Under the pieces are notes generated by a model. The model worked only from the letters and a program-made list of their open reading frames with translations, was not told the DNA's origin and ran no database searches. 64,000 nucleotides of DNA from Ruegeria sp. HKCCD8929 (GTDB lineage Bacteria > Pseudomonadota > Alphaproteobacteria > Rhodobacterales > Rhodobacteraceae): assembly GCF_013031405.1 (NCBI RefSeq), contig NZ_WPZY01000001.1, positions 496,001 through 560,000 on the forward strand. Reading direction: 5' to 3'. The translations under genes and the position numbers were made by a program. The stretch's first letter is position 1; the number at the start of each line of letters is the position of its first letter. Positions 17,056 through 26,382 of this stretch are shown in pieces.

Positions 17056-18339
17056 TCAGAGACGCAGGTCGCTGGCCTCTCTTGGCAGGCAGGATTTGAC
17101 ATCGAACAGCACATTCTCGGCCTTGCCAAAGGCGCGGAGCTGGGCAGCATCAAGCGCCAGGAATTCCTTGTGCGCAACGGCCAGAATGATGCCGTCATAG
17201 GCGCCCGATTGCGGCTCGGACACCAGAGAGATGCCGTATTCCGCCTGAGCCGCAGCCGCGTCAACATGCGGGTCGTGCACGTCGACTTCGATACCGTAGC
17301 TTTGCAGTTCTTCCACGATATCAACGACGCGGGTGTTGCGCAAATCCGGGCAGTTCTCCTTGAAGGTCAGGCCCAGCACCAGCACGCGCGCAGCGCCGAC
17401 ATTGATCCCCTTCTGGGTCATCCGCTTGACCAGTTGCGAGACGATATGGCTGCCCATCCCGTCGTTCAGCCGACGCCCCGCCAGAATGATCTGCGGATGA
17501 TGGCCCACGGCCTCGGCCTTGTGGGTCAGGTAGTAGGGATCGACCCCGATACAGTGCCCACCAACCAGACCGGGACGGAAGGGCAGAAAGTTCCACTTGG
17601 TGCCCGCCGCCTGCAATACTGCCTCGGTGTCGATACCCATGCGGCCGAAGATGATGGCCAGTTCGTTGACCAGAGCTATGTTCAGATCGCGCTGGGTGTT
17701 CTCGATCACCTTGGCGGCTTCGGCCACGCGGATGCTTTCGGCTTTGTGGGTCCCGGCTTCAATGATCCGTCCATAAAGCGCATCGACCAGATCGGCGATC
17801 TCGGGCGTCGAGCCAGAGGTGACCTTGCAGATATTCGGAAGACGGTGTTGCTTGTCGCCGGGGTTGATCCTCTCGGGGCTGTAACCGGCAAAGAAGTCAG
17901 TGTTGAACGTTAGGCCCGAGACCCGTTCCAACACCGGCACGCAATCCTCTTCGGTTGCGCCGGGATAGACGGTGGATTCGTAGATCACCAGATCGCCGGA
18001 CTTCAGCACATCGCCCACAGTTTCCGAGGCGTGGATCAGCGGCGTCAGGTTCGGGCGCTTGTTCGCGGTGATCGGGGTGGGAACGGTGACGATGAAGACG
18101 TTGCAATCGGCGATACCGGCAGGGTCGGTGGTGAAGGACAGCTGCGCGGCCTCGGTCAGTTCGTCCGGTTCGACCTCCAGCGTCGAATCCTGACCGCGTT
18201 TCAACTCGTCAATGCGGCCGGGATTGACGTCAAAGCCGACAACAGGACCGGTTTTACCAAAGGCCACCGCCAGCGGCAGGCCAACATAGCCCAGGCCGAT
18301 CACGGCAATTTTCAAAGAGTTAATATCTGGTAGCGTCAT
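17056..18339 (-). CDS. UDP-N-acetylhexosamine 6-dehydrogenase (TviB/WbpA-like)
   Basis: A 427-aa nucleotide-sugar dehydrogenase that oxidises the C6 of a UDP-hexose to an uronate using NAD. The Rossmann site is [17 protein letters not shown] at residues 12-28. The catalytic Cys is in [10 protein letters not shown]. The middle helix [13 protein letters not shown] region and [22 protein letters not shown] are typical of the Vi/WbpA branch acting on UDP-GlcNAc or UDP-GalNAc rather than UDP-glucose. With the epimerase next to it, it supplies an acidic sugar for the polysaccharide. Substrate choice is inferred from subfamily features. Confidence 0.88.
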   Translation of the reverse strand: MTLPDINSLKIAVIGLGYVGLPLAVAFGKTGPVVGFDVNPGRIDELKRGQDSTLEVEPDELTEAAQLSFTTDPAGIADCNVFIVTVPTPITANKRPNLTPLIHASETVGDVLKSGDLVIYESTVYPGATEEDCVPVLERVSGLTFNTDFFAGYSPERINPGDKQHRLPNICKVTSGSTPEIADLVDALYGRIIEAGTHKAESIRVAEAAKVIENTQRDLNIALVNELAIIFGRMGIDTEAVLQAAGTKWNFLPFRPGLVGGHCIGVDPYYLTHKAEAVGHHPQIILAGRRLNDGMGSHIVSQLVKRMTQKGINVGAARVLVLGLTFKENCPDLRNTRVVDIVEELQSYGIEVDVHDPHVDAAAAQAEYGISLVSEPQSGAYDGIILAVAHKEFLALDAAQLRAFGKAENVLFDVKSCLPREASDLRL

Positions 18340-18357
18340 GAAACAAACTCGTCCAAG

Positions 18358-19371
18358 TCACTTGTTGTGGTAGTCACGGAACCACTCGACAAATCGTGCG
18401 ATCCCGTCGCGGAAATCCGTTTGCGGCGCATAGCCGGTCAGGCTTTTCAGCAAAGACGTATCTGCCCAGGTGGCGGGCACATCGCCCATCTGCATGGGCA
18501 TGTAGTTTCGGATCGCCTTCTTGCCGAGCGCATCTTCAATCGCGTCGATGAAATCCAGCAGACGCACCTTGTCCCCGTTGCCGATATTGACGACGCGGAA
18601 GGGACCGACCGGTGACAGGCTGTCGCCCTCTTCGATGTCCTTTTTTCGCTCGGGGCAAACAGGGGCCGCGTCGATCAGCAGACGGATACCCCGGACCAGA
18701 TCGTCCACATAGGTGAAATCGCGGTACATGTTGCCATGGTTGTAGATGTCGATCGGACGGTCATCGAGGATTGCATCCACGAACTTGTAAAGCGCCAGAT
18801 CTGGCCGCCCCCAAGTGCCGTAGACGGTGAAGAACCGGAACATGGTTGTGGGCAGGTTCCACAGGTGGGCATAGGAATGGCCCATCGCCTCGTTGGCTTT
18901 TTTCGTCGCCGAGTAGATGGTCAATTGGGTGTCGGCTTTTTCCACTTCGGTGAACGGCATGTCTTCGTTCGCGCCATAGACCGACGAGGTGGACGCCATC
19001 AGCAGATGGTCAACCTTGTGCACCCGCGCCACCTCCATGACGTTGAAGGTGCCCACCACGTTCGAGTCGATATAGCTGCGTGGGTTTTCCAGGCTGTAGC
19101 GAACACCGGCCTGCGCGGCCAGATGCACGATCACATCCGGTTCGAACTCGTCCGCCACCTGCGTCAGGCGTTCGTGGTTTTCCAACAGATCCTCGGTGGC
19201 CGAAAATCCTGGGGTCTGCAGCAACATCTGGTGACGGCGCTGCTTCAGGGTGACGTCATAATAATCCGTCATCCCGTCGTAGCCGTGCACGCGGAACCCT
19301 TCGGACAGCAGCAGTTTGGCAAGATGGAACCCGATAAAACCAGCGGTTCCGGTTACAAGTACTTTTTTCAT
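18358..19371 (-). CDS. UDP-glucuronate 4-epimerase-like NAD epimerase
   Basis: A 337-aa short-chain epimerase. The NAD loop is VTGTAGFIGFHLAKLLL, the catalytic pair is YSATKKANE, and RFFTVYGTWGRPDLALYKFV is characteristic of the UDP-glucuronate/UDP-galacturonate 4-epimerases (LpsL type). It would interconvert UDP-GlcA and UDP-GalA or the corresponding amino-uronates. The ATG at 19371 (MKKVLVTG) is chosen because GAGGA lies 5 bases before it; an earlier ATG at 19383 overlaps that ribosome site. A 433-bp leader upstream holds a long inverted repeat. Confidence 0.85.
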   Translation of the reverse strand: MKKVLVTGTAGFIGFHLAKLLLSEGFRVHGYDGMTDYYDVTLKQRRHQMLLQTPGFSATEDLLENHERLTQVADEFEPDVIVHLAAQAGVRYSLENPRSYIDSNVVGTFNVMEVARVHKVDHLLMASTSSVYGANEDMPFTEVEKADTQLTIYSATKKANEAMGHSYAHLWNLPTTMFRFFTVYGTWGRPDLALYKFVDAILDDRPIDIYNHGNMYRDFTYVDDLVRGIRLLIDAAPVCPERKKDIEEGDSLSPVGPFRVVNIGNGDKVRLLDFIDAIEDALGKKAIRNYMPMQMGDVPATWADTSLLKSLTGYAPQTDFRDGIARFVEWFRDYHNK

Positions 19372-19804
19372 TACGTTCCTCATGTTCTGCGCAGAAAAAG
19401 GGGGAGCAATCGTTTCCGCGGCAGGGTCAATGTCTTGATCTATTGGTAAAGGTTAATTCGTTCACGCGACAGCCCTCAAAGCGTGCTGGCCACACAGTCA
19501 ACACACTGTCGCGTCCCGCACATGATGCCGGGAGGTGTTTCGATGGTGGATTGGAGAAAATGCAGCAAAACTGCTGTTTTAATGTCCATGTTACACAAAG
19601 TCATACATACTCAACTTTTGACACTCGATGCGGGCAACAAACGTCCGCAACGTCCGGGGAGGAATTCCACGACACATTAACTATGGGTCCTCGTTACCGC
19701 TTGTACCACACAAAAATCAATCTTTTCCCGCGCAGAATATACCGAATTTTGCATCCAGAAGAGTCGAATTCTGACGTAAGGGAAAGTTTTTCGGCGAGAT
19801 GTCA
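19372..19804. promoter_or_regulatory. Long intergenic leader of the epimerase operon
   Basis: No convincing gene lies in these 433 bases, which are richer in AT than the flanks. A 9-bp inverted repeat ACGCGACAG (19464-19472) and CTGTCGCGT (19506-19514) brackets 33 bases, 93-143 bp before the epimerase ATG. It could be an operator or leader structure. A 193-aa open frame on the plus strand runs into the exporter gene and has no family features. Confidence 0.4.
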
Positions 19805-21181
19805 TCAGCTTGCTGCATCCAGCCCGGCGTTCAACAGGGACGGCAGGAACTGGTCCAGCGCCCGGCCCCATGAGGTTATGGGCTGTTCCTGGATAAACAC
19901 GATGTCGTCGGGTCGCATTTCCATCCGGGCCGCAACCGCGAGGGCAGCCGGGTTGCGCGCGTCCAGATGCCAAGCGGTCACCGCACCGAATTCTTCGGGA
20001 TGGGTCGAGCTGCGCAGCACGTAGATATGCGAGGCATCGGCGGTCCGGGTGCTATAGCCGCCTTGCGAGAAGAGCGCGTCGGCCAGTTTGAGTTGCTGAT
20101 TGTAGGGCAGGGGGATACGGGCGTTGTTCCGGAACTCTCCGCCCAGATAGATGTAGTCGCGCCCCTCGGCATCAAGCTGCACACGGTCCTGAAAGTTGTC
20201 GCGGGTTTCTTCCAACTGACTGCGGCGCAGGTCGACCTCAAGGTCCAGTTCTGTCAGCGCATCGGCCCGGGCCTGCCGGCTCAGGCTGATCACGTCGACC
20301 CGCTCGCGATAGAATTTCAGCGCCCGGTCTAGATCGTAGCTGGTATCGACATAGACCGCGTCGCCGTTCAGCAGGTTCAGCCGTTGCAGATCGGGACGGC
20401 GCAGATAATCCTCAAGCGGGATCTGATACAGATCGCCGGTGCGGTAGATGCGGATCGAGGCATATTCGCGGTCGCGCAAGGTAATGCCCCCGGCGGCAGT
20501 GATCGCCTCGCCCAAGGTCAGCGGGCTCAGCGCGACCGGCACGATGCGAGGGCTGGCAACCTTGCCACCTACGGCCACGCGCTTGGAGTTGAACTCGGCC
20601 ACGTCCAGCGAAAAGGCCGGGTCGATTTGGCGGGCGATCAGAGCGTCGAACAGGGCGGCCTCGGCATCTTTCAGCGACAGGCCTGCGATCCGCACCGGGC
20701 CGATATCGGGGATCGAGATCGCGCCGTCGTCGCGCACTGTATAACCCTCACGCCGGTTCTGGGTTGCGAGCAGACCGCTCAGGTCGTTCGCGGACCCGGT
20801 GTTGCGGGTGGCCAGCGTGACCACGTCCCCCGCACCGATCCGGTAGGATGGTGGCGTCACCTGTGGCGGCGCGCGCAACTCCAATGGTTCGGGGGCAAGG
20901 TCGGGCACGACCGGCTGCTCCGGCAGGCGTTCGGCAAAGCGCAGGCCACCGCCGGTTCCGGCGGTTTGATAGAAGGCCTGAGGCAGGCTGCGCGGGGTGT
21001 AGGGCGTGGTCTTGTTGGCCACCAGAACCGTTTGCGCGGTCAACAGCACCTCGCGCACCGCCACGCCCTCGAGCTGGTTCGAGACACGCGGGCTGGTATA
21101 GGTGACGCCACATGCACCTAGCATCAGGCAAGCGGCAAGCAGTCCGGCGCCTGCTCTGGTTCGGGGAATCATCCGTTTCAT
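19805..21181 (-). CDS. Polysaccharide export outer-membrane lipoprotein, Wza-like
   Basis: A protein of 458 aa starting at the ATG at 21181 with a lipoprotein signal (AACLMLGAC; lipid Cys at residue 24). The polysaccharide-export domain begins at YRIGAGDVVTLATRN and continues YTVRDDGAISIPDIG and AGLSLKDAEAALFDALI; SLBB-like repeats follow. It would form the outer-membrane channel for the polymer made by the Wzx/Wzy system. GGA lies 7 bases before the chosen ATG; the frame is open upstream to 21271. It ends the minus-strand operon led by the XRE regulator. Confidence 0.9.
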   Translation of the reverse strand: MKRMIPRTRAGAGLLAACLMLGACGVTYTSPRVSNQLEGVAVREVLLTAQTVLVANKTTPYTPRSLPQAFYQTAGTGGGLRFAERLPEQPVVPDLAPEPLELRAPPQVTPPSYRIGAGDVVTLATRNTGSANDLSGLLATQNRREGYTVRDDGAISIPDIGPVRIAGLSLKDAEAALFDALIARQIDPAFSLDVAEFNSKRVAVGGKVASPRIVPVALSPLTLGEAITAAGGITLRDREYASIRIYRTGDLYQIPLEDYLRRPDLQRLNLLNGDAVYVDTSYDLDRALKFYRERVDVISLSRQARADALTELDLEVDLRRSQLEETRDNFQDRVQLDAEGRDYIYLGGEFRNNARIPLPYNQQLKLADALFSQGGYSTRTADASHIYVLRSSTHPEEFGAVTAWHLDARNPAALAVAARMEMRPDDIVFIQEQPITSWGRALDQFLPSLLNAGLDAAS

Positions 21182-21204
21182 GTTCGTTCCGTAACTTGGG
21201 GGCC

Positions 21205-21786
21205 TCATCGGATCAGCCGTTCGGTCGTCAGATAGCCCGCGCCCGGGCTGACCCATTGCCGTGTTTTCCACAAAAAACCGTCCGGGCCGCGCCAGTAGAT
21301 ATTTGTCAGCTTGAGGCCGGGCGAGACGCAGTGTTCTTCAATCCGCGTCGTATCCTGAGGCCGGTCGAAGATGACGATCCGCTCGGCGCGCGCGCCGGAT
21401 CGCTTGCATCTAAAGGTGCGGTAGAGGGTCTGGTATTCGCCGTCCAGATAGGTATGGAACCGCTCGTAATACCCGCTCGTTTGACCATCGAGCATGTCCA
21501 GGGTGTTGCCGACATCGGCACTCATCAGATCATGCCCCAGGCCCCGGCTTGCCACCAGCACGCCGTGCCGGAGCGACAGCGACACCCGATCGCCCGAGGC
21601 CCAGGTCCGCACCGCGCCATTGCGGCTGGACGGGGCTAATGTGGCGGCGGTCTCCAGATCCGCCAGTTCGGCCAGTAGCAAGGGGTCGTCGCTGGTATTC
21701 AGCCCTTCGCGTGTCAGCACCTGACGCGGATGCGGCGCCTTTTGCGCACAGGCGGCCAGCAGCAGACACAACAGAAGGAACCTCAC
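21205..21786 (-). CDS. YjbF/GfcB-family lipoprotein
   Basis: A 193-aa lipoprotein with a short signal MRFLLLCLLLAAC. The body fits the YjbF/GfcB (DUF2886) family: NGAVRTWASGDRVSLSLRHGVLVASRGLGHDLMS and YLDGEYQTLYRTFRC. These proteins accompany group 4 capsule and related EPS export systems; their exact role is not known. The GTG start overlaps the stop of the YjbH gene (GTGA), so the two are translationally coupled. Confidence 0.85.
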   Translation of the reverse strand: MRFLLLCLLLAACAQKAPHPRQVLTREGLNTSDDPLLLAELADLETAATLAPSSRNGAVRTWASGDRVSLSLRHGVLVASRGLGHDLMSADVGNTLDMLDGQTSGYYERFHTYLDGEYQTLYRTFRCKRSGARAERIVIFDRPQDTTRIEEHCVSPGLKLTNIYWRGPDGFLWKTRQWVSPGAGYLTTERLIR

Positions 21787-23918
21787 CGCCAGAACCTGCC
21801 CCAGTTGTTCTGCAAATCGCGCCCGCGCAGCCCCCGCACCGTCTCATAAAGACGTCCGGCGACTTCGAGCCTGGCGCCACCGTCGCGTTGCACCGGACGC
21901 AGGACGGTGGTGAAATCGTCGCGCGTGGGCTCGCCTGAAATCCAGTCGATGGGAATGGTGACCACGATGCCCTTGTCGAACGAGCCCTCGCCGAATTCAC
22001 TGGCCGAGACATTGGTGAAAGTGGCAAAGGCGCCGACCTTCCAACCGTTCTTGAACTCGCGATCCAGTGCGATGGTAGTGCCCCAATCGCCTGCCAGATA
22101 GCGCCCTGCATCGACACGCAGGTGATAGCCGTTGTCGAACTGCCAATAGCCGGTCGCATGCCCGGTGGGGACCCGGTAGTCCCGAAAGCCGAAGAGCTGA
22201 TTAAAATCGCGCTGGCGGACGTAGTTCAGCTCGACCCCGAAGCCGAACCGGCTGTTCAGCGGTTTCCACAAAAGCTCCGCGGAAAGACCACCGAACATCG
22301 GTTCCAGATATCCCAGCGTCACCCGGCCGTAGAGGTCGCGGCTGGGCTGGAAATACTGTGCGCCGGTGAGTTCAATGATCGCCGGATCGCCCTCGCGGTC
22401 GTAAAGGGCGAAATCGCTCCGTACATGCGGCAGTACCGAATCCGAAGGCCGGGTGGACCCGTCGAGATTGCCCACCAACCGCTTGCGCACCGCGCCGCGA
22501 AAGATCAGTCCGCGGGCCGGTTCCAGCGTGGCGCGCGCCTCAATCCCAAAATCCAGCCGCACCGGCTCGTCCGGGTCGAACAGTGCCGGCTGCAGATAGG
22601 GGCCAAAGCCTGGCCGGAAGATCGGATAGGTGTCGGTGGGCAGGGGGACGACCCGTTCCAGCGAGTCAATCCGGGCACGGGCATAACTGGACCAGCTGCT
22701 GTCGAACTCATATTCCAACGCCTCCAGGTCCGAGCGGTTCAGCGTCACCTGAGTGGGGGTCAACCCGCTGACCATCGGCACGATTTCGAAGGTCTCGATC
22801 GCTGGCGGCAGGATGCCGGTGAGCACCCGGGCGGTGCGGCCGATATCCTGCCCCGACCGGGTGCGAGAGGTGCCGCGAAACACAACCCGTGCAGTGTCTC
22901 CGGTGATCCGCAGAGAGTGAAGTTCGAGATCAATCGCCGCCAGCGCCCGGGTCGCCCGCTCGCTAAGGTCGTCGCCTTTTACATCTTTGGGTGCCCAACC
23001 CAGTTGCGCGGCATCGGGTGTTCGTGCAACCACCGGCGGCGGTGCCTTGTCCCGGGCTCCGCCATTCGGCGGGTCCTTTGGGTTGAGCGCAAGGGACAGG
23101 TTCACACCCAGTTCGGATCCGTGCAGATAGTTGAGGGACAAATGCGCGCCGGGCCGCAACCGGTATGTGGCGCCCATATTGACCGGAATCCTGCGCTCAA
23201 AGGCAATGCCATCCTCTTGCGGATACACGTCCGAAGAATACTCGGCCGTCAGCTTCAGCCTGTCGCTGGCCTGCCATTCGACCCCGCCGAACAGGGCGGC
23301 GGGTCCTCGGAACCAGTTCTGCGCCTCAAGCTTGCTGCCCTCGTCCCCCAGCCGCCCCGGACGGGTGTCCATCCGACTGCCCAATACATAGGACAGTAGA
23401 TTGCGGAACGAACCCGCACTGCCCAGACGGCCCCAGCCGATGCCGCCGGTTACCCGCACCGACGGGTGCACGGTTTTTGAGGCCACCAGATATTCCGACT
23501 GATAGATGCCGGTGCCGAAGAAATCGTTAAGCCCCACTGCAACCGCCGGCCTGCGCCGGGTTTCATCAAGAAACCGGTAGTGGAGCGAAAAGCTGCGGTC
23601 ATAGATGAAATCCCGCACCGGGGCGCCGGGGGAGGGTCCCTTGAGTTCGTAAAGGTTGGAATAGCGGAAACTGCCCGACAGGCGCGGCGTGATCTGGAAG
23701 GTCAGCGTTGTCCGGGTGGTGTTGCGGAAATGACTTACGTTAAGGGCAAGCTCGGCATCCGGGCGGCTGTGTGCCGACGGCATGTCGATCAGGCCGGGAT
23801 AACCATATGTGTTGTAGGTCGTGGCGATGCCGGGCTCGCCCGCGGCGGGCAGGGCGCAGACCCCGCTCAGGATCGCGGCCAAAGCAACGGCTTGGATGTC
23901 AAGCATGACTTCTGCCAT
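21783..23918 (-). CDS. YjbH/GfcD-family outer-membrane protein
   Basis: A 711-aa protein with a signal peptide ending near LPAAGEP. GIATTYNTYGYPGLIDMPSAHS is the family-typical start, and the long region of alternating short strands (for example HLRVDAGRYLAGDWGTTIAL) suggests an outer-membrane beta-barrel. YjbH/GfcD proteins are encoded with YjbF/GfcB and Wza in capsule loci and are thought to help polymer secretion. An in-frame ATG at 23906 is an alternative start. It overlaps the upstream glycosyltransferase stop by 8-20 bp. Confidence 0.88.
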   Translation of the reverse strand: MAEVMLDIQAVALAAILSGVCALPAAGEPGIATTYNTYGYPGLIDMPSAHSRPDAELALNVSHFRNTTRTTLTFQITPRLSGSFRYSNLYELKGPSPGAPVRDFIYDRSFSLHYRFLDETRRRPAVAVGLNDFFGTGIYQSEYLVASKTVHPSVRVTGGIGWGRLGSAGSFRNLLSYVLGSRMDTRPGRLGDEGSKLEAQNWFRGPAALFGGVEWQASDRLKLTAEYSSDVYPQEDGIAFERRIPVNMGATYRLRPGAHLSLNYLHGSELGVNLSLALNPKDPPNGGARDKAPPPVVARTPDAAQLGWAPKDVKGDDLSERATRALAAIDLELHSLRITGDTARVVFRGTSRTRSGQDIGRTARVLTGILPPAIETFEIVPMVSGLTPTQVTLNRSDLEALEYEFDSSWSSYARARIDSLERVVPLPTDTYPIFRPGFGPYLQPALFDPDEPVRLDFGIEARATLEPARGLIFRGAVRKRLVGNLDGSTRPSDSVLPHVRSDFALYDREGDPAIIELTGAQYFQPSRDLYGRVTLGYLEPMFGGLSAELLWKPLNSRFGFGVELNYVRQRDFNQLFGFRDYRVPTGHATGYWQFDNGYHLRVDAGRYLAGDWGTTIALDREFKNGWKVGAFATFTNVSASEFGEGSFDKGIVVTIPIDWISGEPTRDDFTTVLRPVQRDGGARLEVAGRLYETVRGLRGRDLQNNWGRFWR

Positions 23919-24687
23919 CGCTCTCGGTCAAGCAGGGCGCCACTGCACGCGCTGGCAGAAACTGACCGATCTTGCGGGTGTTCTTCAACGCCAGCGTGCC
24001 GAGACCGCCAACCTGATTGCTTCGCAGGGCCCGGTAATCCTCAACGCTCTTGCGCAGGATTTGCCGTGGCGACCGGTTGCTCACGCCCCCAAGGCGCATC
24101 CGAACCATGACTTGGGGCAGATAGGCCAGCCGAATACTTCCGCGCCATAGCCAACGTAGCATGGCTTCGTAATCCGCTGCGATCCGATATGAGGTGTCAT
24201 AGGCGCCCATCGTCTCGAACACCTCGCGCCGCAGGTAGAGCGTAGGGTGCGGCGGCATCCAGCCCCGCCGCAACAACGCTCGGCGATACGGCCCAGCCCG
24301 CCAGCGCCGGACCACCCGTGCGTTACGCACCGAAACGTAGTCGAGATCGCCGTAAACCCCCTGCACGTTCGGGTCCCGAAATGCTCCGGCCACCTGGATC
24401 AGCACATCCGAACCGGCAAAAACGTCATCTGATTGCATCAGCCCGATCACATCGCCACGACACCGCGAGATACCCTGGTTGATCGCGTCGTAAAGTCCGC
24501 CATCCGGGGCACTCTCCAGCGAAATCGTTCCGCTCTGCGCGCGCAGAATCTCCAGTGTCCCGTCGGTCGACCCGCCATCCTGCACCACATGCTCCACGTC
24601 CTGCCAGCTTTGAGCGGCAACGCTGTCCAACGCCTCTTGGACCGTCGCGGCGCGGTTGAGGACCGCGGTGACGACCGATATTTTCAG
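23899..24687 (-). CDS. Glycosyltransferase family 2, probable CTG start
   Basis: A GT-A enzyme of about 262 aa: KISVVTAVLNRAATVQEALDSV, VQDGGSTDGTLEIL, and the acceptor pattern GLYDAINQGISRCRGDVIGLMQSDD, as in WcaA-type transferases. The family normally starts MKISVV. Here the Met position is CTG at 24687, which overlaps the XRE stop as CTGA and has AAGGAGG 7 bases upstream. The alternative is an ATG at 24747 that would add 20 unusual residues inside the XRE gene. Family is secure; the start is inferred. Confidence 0.85.
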   Translation of the reverse strand: MKISVVTAVLNRAATVQEALDSVAAQSWQDVEHVVQDGGSTDGTLEILRAQSGTISLESAPDGGLYDAINQGISRCRGDVIGLMQSDDVFAGSDVLIQVAGAFRDPNVQGVYGDLDYVSVRNARVVRRWRAGPYRRALLRRGWMPPHPTLYLRREVFETMGAYDTSYRIAADYEAMLRWLWRGSIRLAYLPQVMVRMRLGGVSNRSPRQILRKSVEDYRALRSNQVGGLGTLALKNTRKIGQFLPARAVAPCLTESDGRSHA

Positions 24688-24992
24688 GTCTCCGCCTCCT
24701 TGCGGCGGGTCCGGACCTCGGGGATTTCGAAAAGTAGTCCATAACAATCCCGGCGGTCGGTGACGAAACGGATACCGTGCGCCTCGAACACGGTGCGCAG
24801 GCGATCCAGGTTACCTTTGCGGGATTGCGGGACCCCATCCACCATCTCGTATCGGGTGATCGTAGCGCTACCAACACCAGAGGCTTCAGCCAATGCCCGA
24901 ACAGACCAGTTTAGAACGCCACGTGCGGCGCGTATTTGCTTTCCGGTCAACCGAGGGTCCGGCGCAGGGATTTTCGATTTGTCGTCAGTCAT
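24684..24992 (-). CDS. XRE-family helix-turn-helix regulator
   Basis: A short DNA-binding protein (about 102 aa from MTDDKSK at 24992; the frame is open to an ATG at 25034). The Xre HTH is LTGKQIRAARGVLNWSVRALAEASGVGSATITRYE, roughly residues 16-50, followed by a short tail EAHGIRFV. It has no ligand domain. It is the first gene of the GT2-YjbH-YjbF-Wza operon and so probably controls it and itself. A 7-bp inverted repeat lies upstream at 25199-25217. Confidence 0.85.
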   Translation of the reverse strand: MTDDKSKIPAPDPRLTGKQIRAARGVLNWSVRALAEASGVGSATITRYEMVDGVPQSRKGNLDRLRTVFEAHGIRFVTDRRDCYGLLFEIPEVRTRRKEAET

Positions 24993-25443
24993 CGGAAAGT
25001 GGCTGGCTCGAAGCACAGACCCGGCGATTATCATACCTGTCAGGCGAAGAGATGCCCACGGCTACCGCACCGGAAGAGACCAGGATTGTCCCTACCCGAA
25101 ATCGGCGCGTGGTTTCCCATTGGATTAGCCGATTACGAGCAGAATTCAATCGTTAAAGTTGTATCATCCAAAATATCTTCCACCTTAAGCTCATAGGTGT
25201 GATGGGAATGCCATCACTACCACGCCGTCTGACAGTGGCATCTGGCATCGAACGCCTCAGGCAGGCTCTCCGCCAAACCCAATTGCAGCACCGGTGATCT
25301 TCGTCTCTCGCATATTGCCGCTCTCCAAAAAACACGTGTTGCGTCAATGTCTTTACGCCTGACTTGGCGCAACCTTTGTCTCCCACATTAGTAGAATTTT
25401 AACTTTTGCCCTTAACCGTCGCGGAACAATGTGGAGTTCCCCA
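24993..25443. promoter_or_regulatory. Divergent intergenic region between XRE operon and secreted protein
   Basis: No gene is supported in these 451 bases. GTGATGG (25199-25205) and CCATCAC (25211-25217) form a 19-bp inverted repeat with a 5-base spacer, a possible XRE-type operator, about 207 bp before the XRE start and 227 bp before the secreted-protein start. Confidence 0.4.
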
Positions 25444-25782
25444 ATGTCTTCAAGAGTTTTTGCTTTGGCGACCGTTCTACTCCTGCCACTGAACGCACAG
25501 GCGCAGGAGAGTTCTGCTATGGATGTGGCCCTGAAGCAGGCAGCGTGCGGTGATAAACAGATAATCCGGGCCAAGTGGGCAGGGGACAGGCGTCTTAAAG
25601 TCACCTGCTCTAGCAGGTCGCCCGTAAAACGGCCCGCATCGAATGCCCCGAACGTCACTCCCGGCGCCACAAACTTGGTCGGGTTTTTGGCACCAGCCCT
25701 CGGCCTCGGTGCCGCGGCCGCTGCCGTAGCCGCTGGCTCCGGGTCCGCCAACTCGACGAACAACACATCGGTGAACAACTAG
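25444..25782 (+). CDS. Small secreted protein of unknown function
   Basis: A 112-aa protein with a signal peptide (MSSRVFALATVLLLPLNAQA-QE). The mature part has two Cys (QAACGD and KVTCSS) that could form a disulfide, then a Gly/Ala-rich hydrophobic stretch (LAPALGLGAAAAAVAAGSG) and an Asn/Ser-rich tail. The ATG at 25444 has GGAG 8 bases before it. It lies within the polysaccharide locus and converges on the Clp-fold gene with 4 bp between. No family recognised. Confidence 0.7.
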   Translation: MSSRVFALATVLLLPLNAQAQESSAMDVALKQAACGDKQIIRAKWAGDRRLKVTCSSRSPVKRPASNAPNVTPGATNLVGFLAPALGLGAAAAAVAAGSGSANSTNNTSVNN

Positions 25783-25786
25783 GAGT

Positions 25787-26266
25787 TCAGCTTTGAACGG
25801 AGCAACTCGGGTACCCCAAGGTGATAATCTGACGTCCGGATATGCGAAAGAACCCGGTGCGGCGATAGCGCCCGCGATCCATGTACCAAGCTCTCAACGG
25901 CTCCGGGTAATGTTCTGCGATAACTCCGCTCCAATAGTCGAAACTCGGTTGATCCAGCGCAAGGCCCCAGAAGCTGGGACCATGGAAACCAAACACAGTA
26001 TCGGGGTCGATGCAGACATCCCCCGCGCCCAGGAACATGGTGCAGGACGACATGCAGACCCGACCACGGATCTCAACCCGGGTTCGGCGCGCACGCAACT
26101 GCCGGACCTGTTCGGCACGACGATCAATCCGGCCTCCGAAATCGCTGTTCACGACAAATGTTCGTGGCGCCTGCTCACTCGCGGCCACTGGGTTCCACCC
26201 AACCGTGCCCACAGCTGCACACAATACTGCCTGCGCCAAACAGCGCATGTTTAGGAACCGGACCAT
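25787..26266 (-). CDS. Periplasmic protein with Clp/crotonase-like features
   Basis: A protein of about 159 aa with an N-terminal signal (MVRFLNMRCLAQAVLCAAVG). The core FVVNSDFGGRIDRRAEQVRQL then VEIRGRVCMSSCTMFLGAGDVC and FGFHGPSF resembles the ClpP/crotonase fold of small periplasmic Clp-like proteins: a Ser after a beta strand at the start of a helix and a following His. Four Cys are present. The ATG at 26266 is preferred; the frame is open to 26431. Whether it is an active protease is unknown. It diverges from the NusG-like gene. Confidence 0.65.
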   Translation of the reverse strand: MVRFLNMRCLAQAVLCAAVGTVGWNPVAASEQAPRTFVVNSDFGGRIDRRAEQVRQLRARRTRVEIRGRVCMSSCTMFLGAGDVCIDPDTVFGFHGPSFWGLALDQPSFDYWSGVIAEHYPEPLRAWYMDRGRYRRTGFFRISGRQIITLGYPSCSVQS

Positions 26267-26382
26267 ACTCTCACCCCAATCCTGACGATCCCACTCTCTA
26301 TGCAACAACTCCAAAGCTAGAAGCGCAGAACTTAACAGGTGTCTAAGTCTCAAATGAGTGAAAAACATAAGGTAAAATCGAA

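Noticed and set aside
17032..17913. 293-codon plus-strand frame opposite the UDP-sugar dehydrogenase
   Set aside because: The minus-strand gene has intact NAD and catalytic motifs; this frame has none.
19443..20024. 193-codon plus-strand frame in the epimerase leader
   Set aside because: It runs into the Wza-like gene on the other strand, with no signal, domain or good ribosome site.
22122..23399. 425-codon plus-strand open frame opposite the YjbH gene
   Set aside because: Antisense shadow of a gene with signal peptide and barrel pattern; no ribosome site or family feature.
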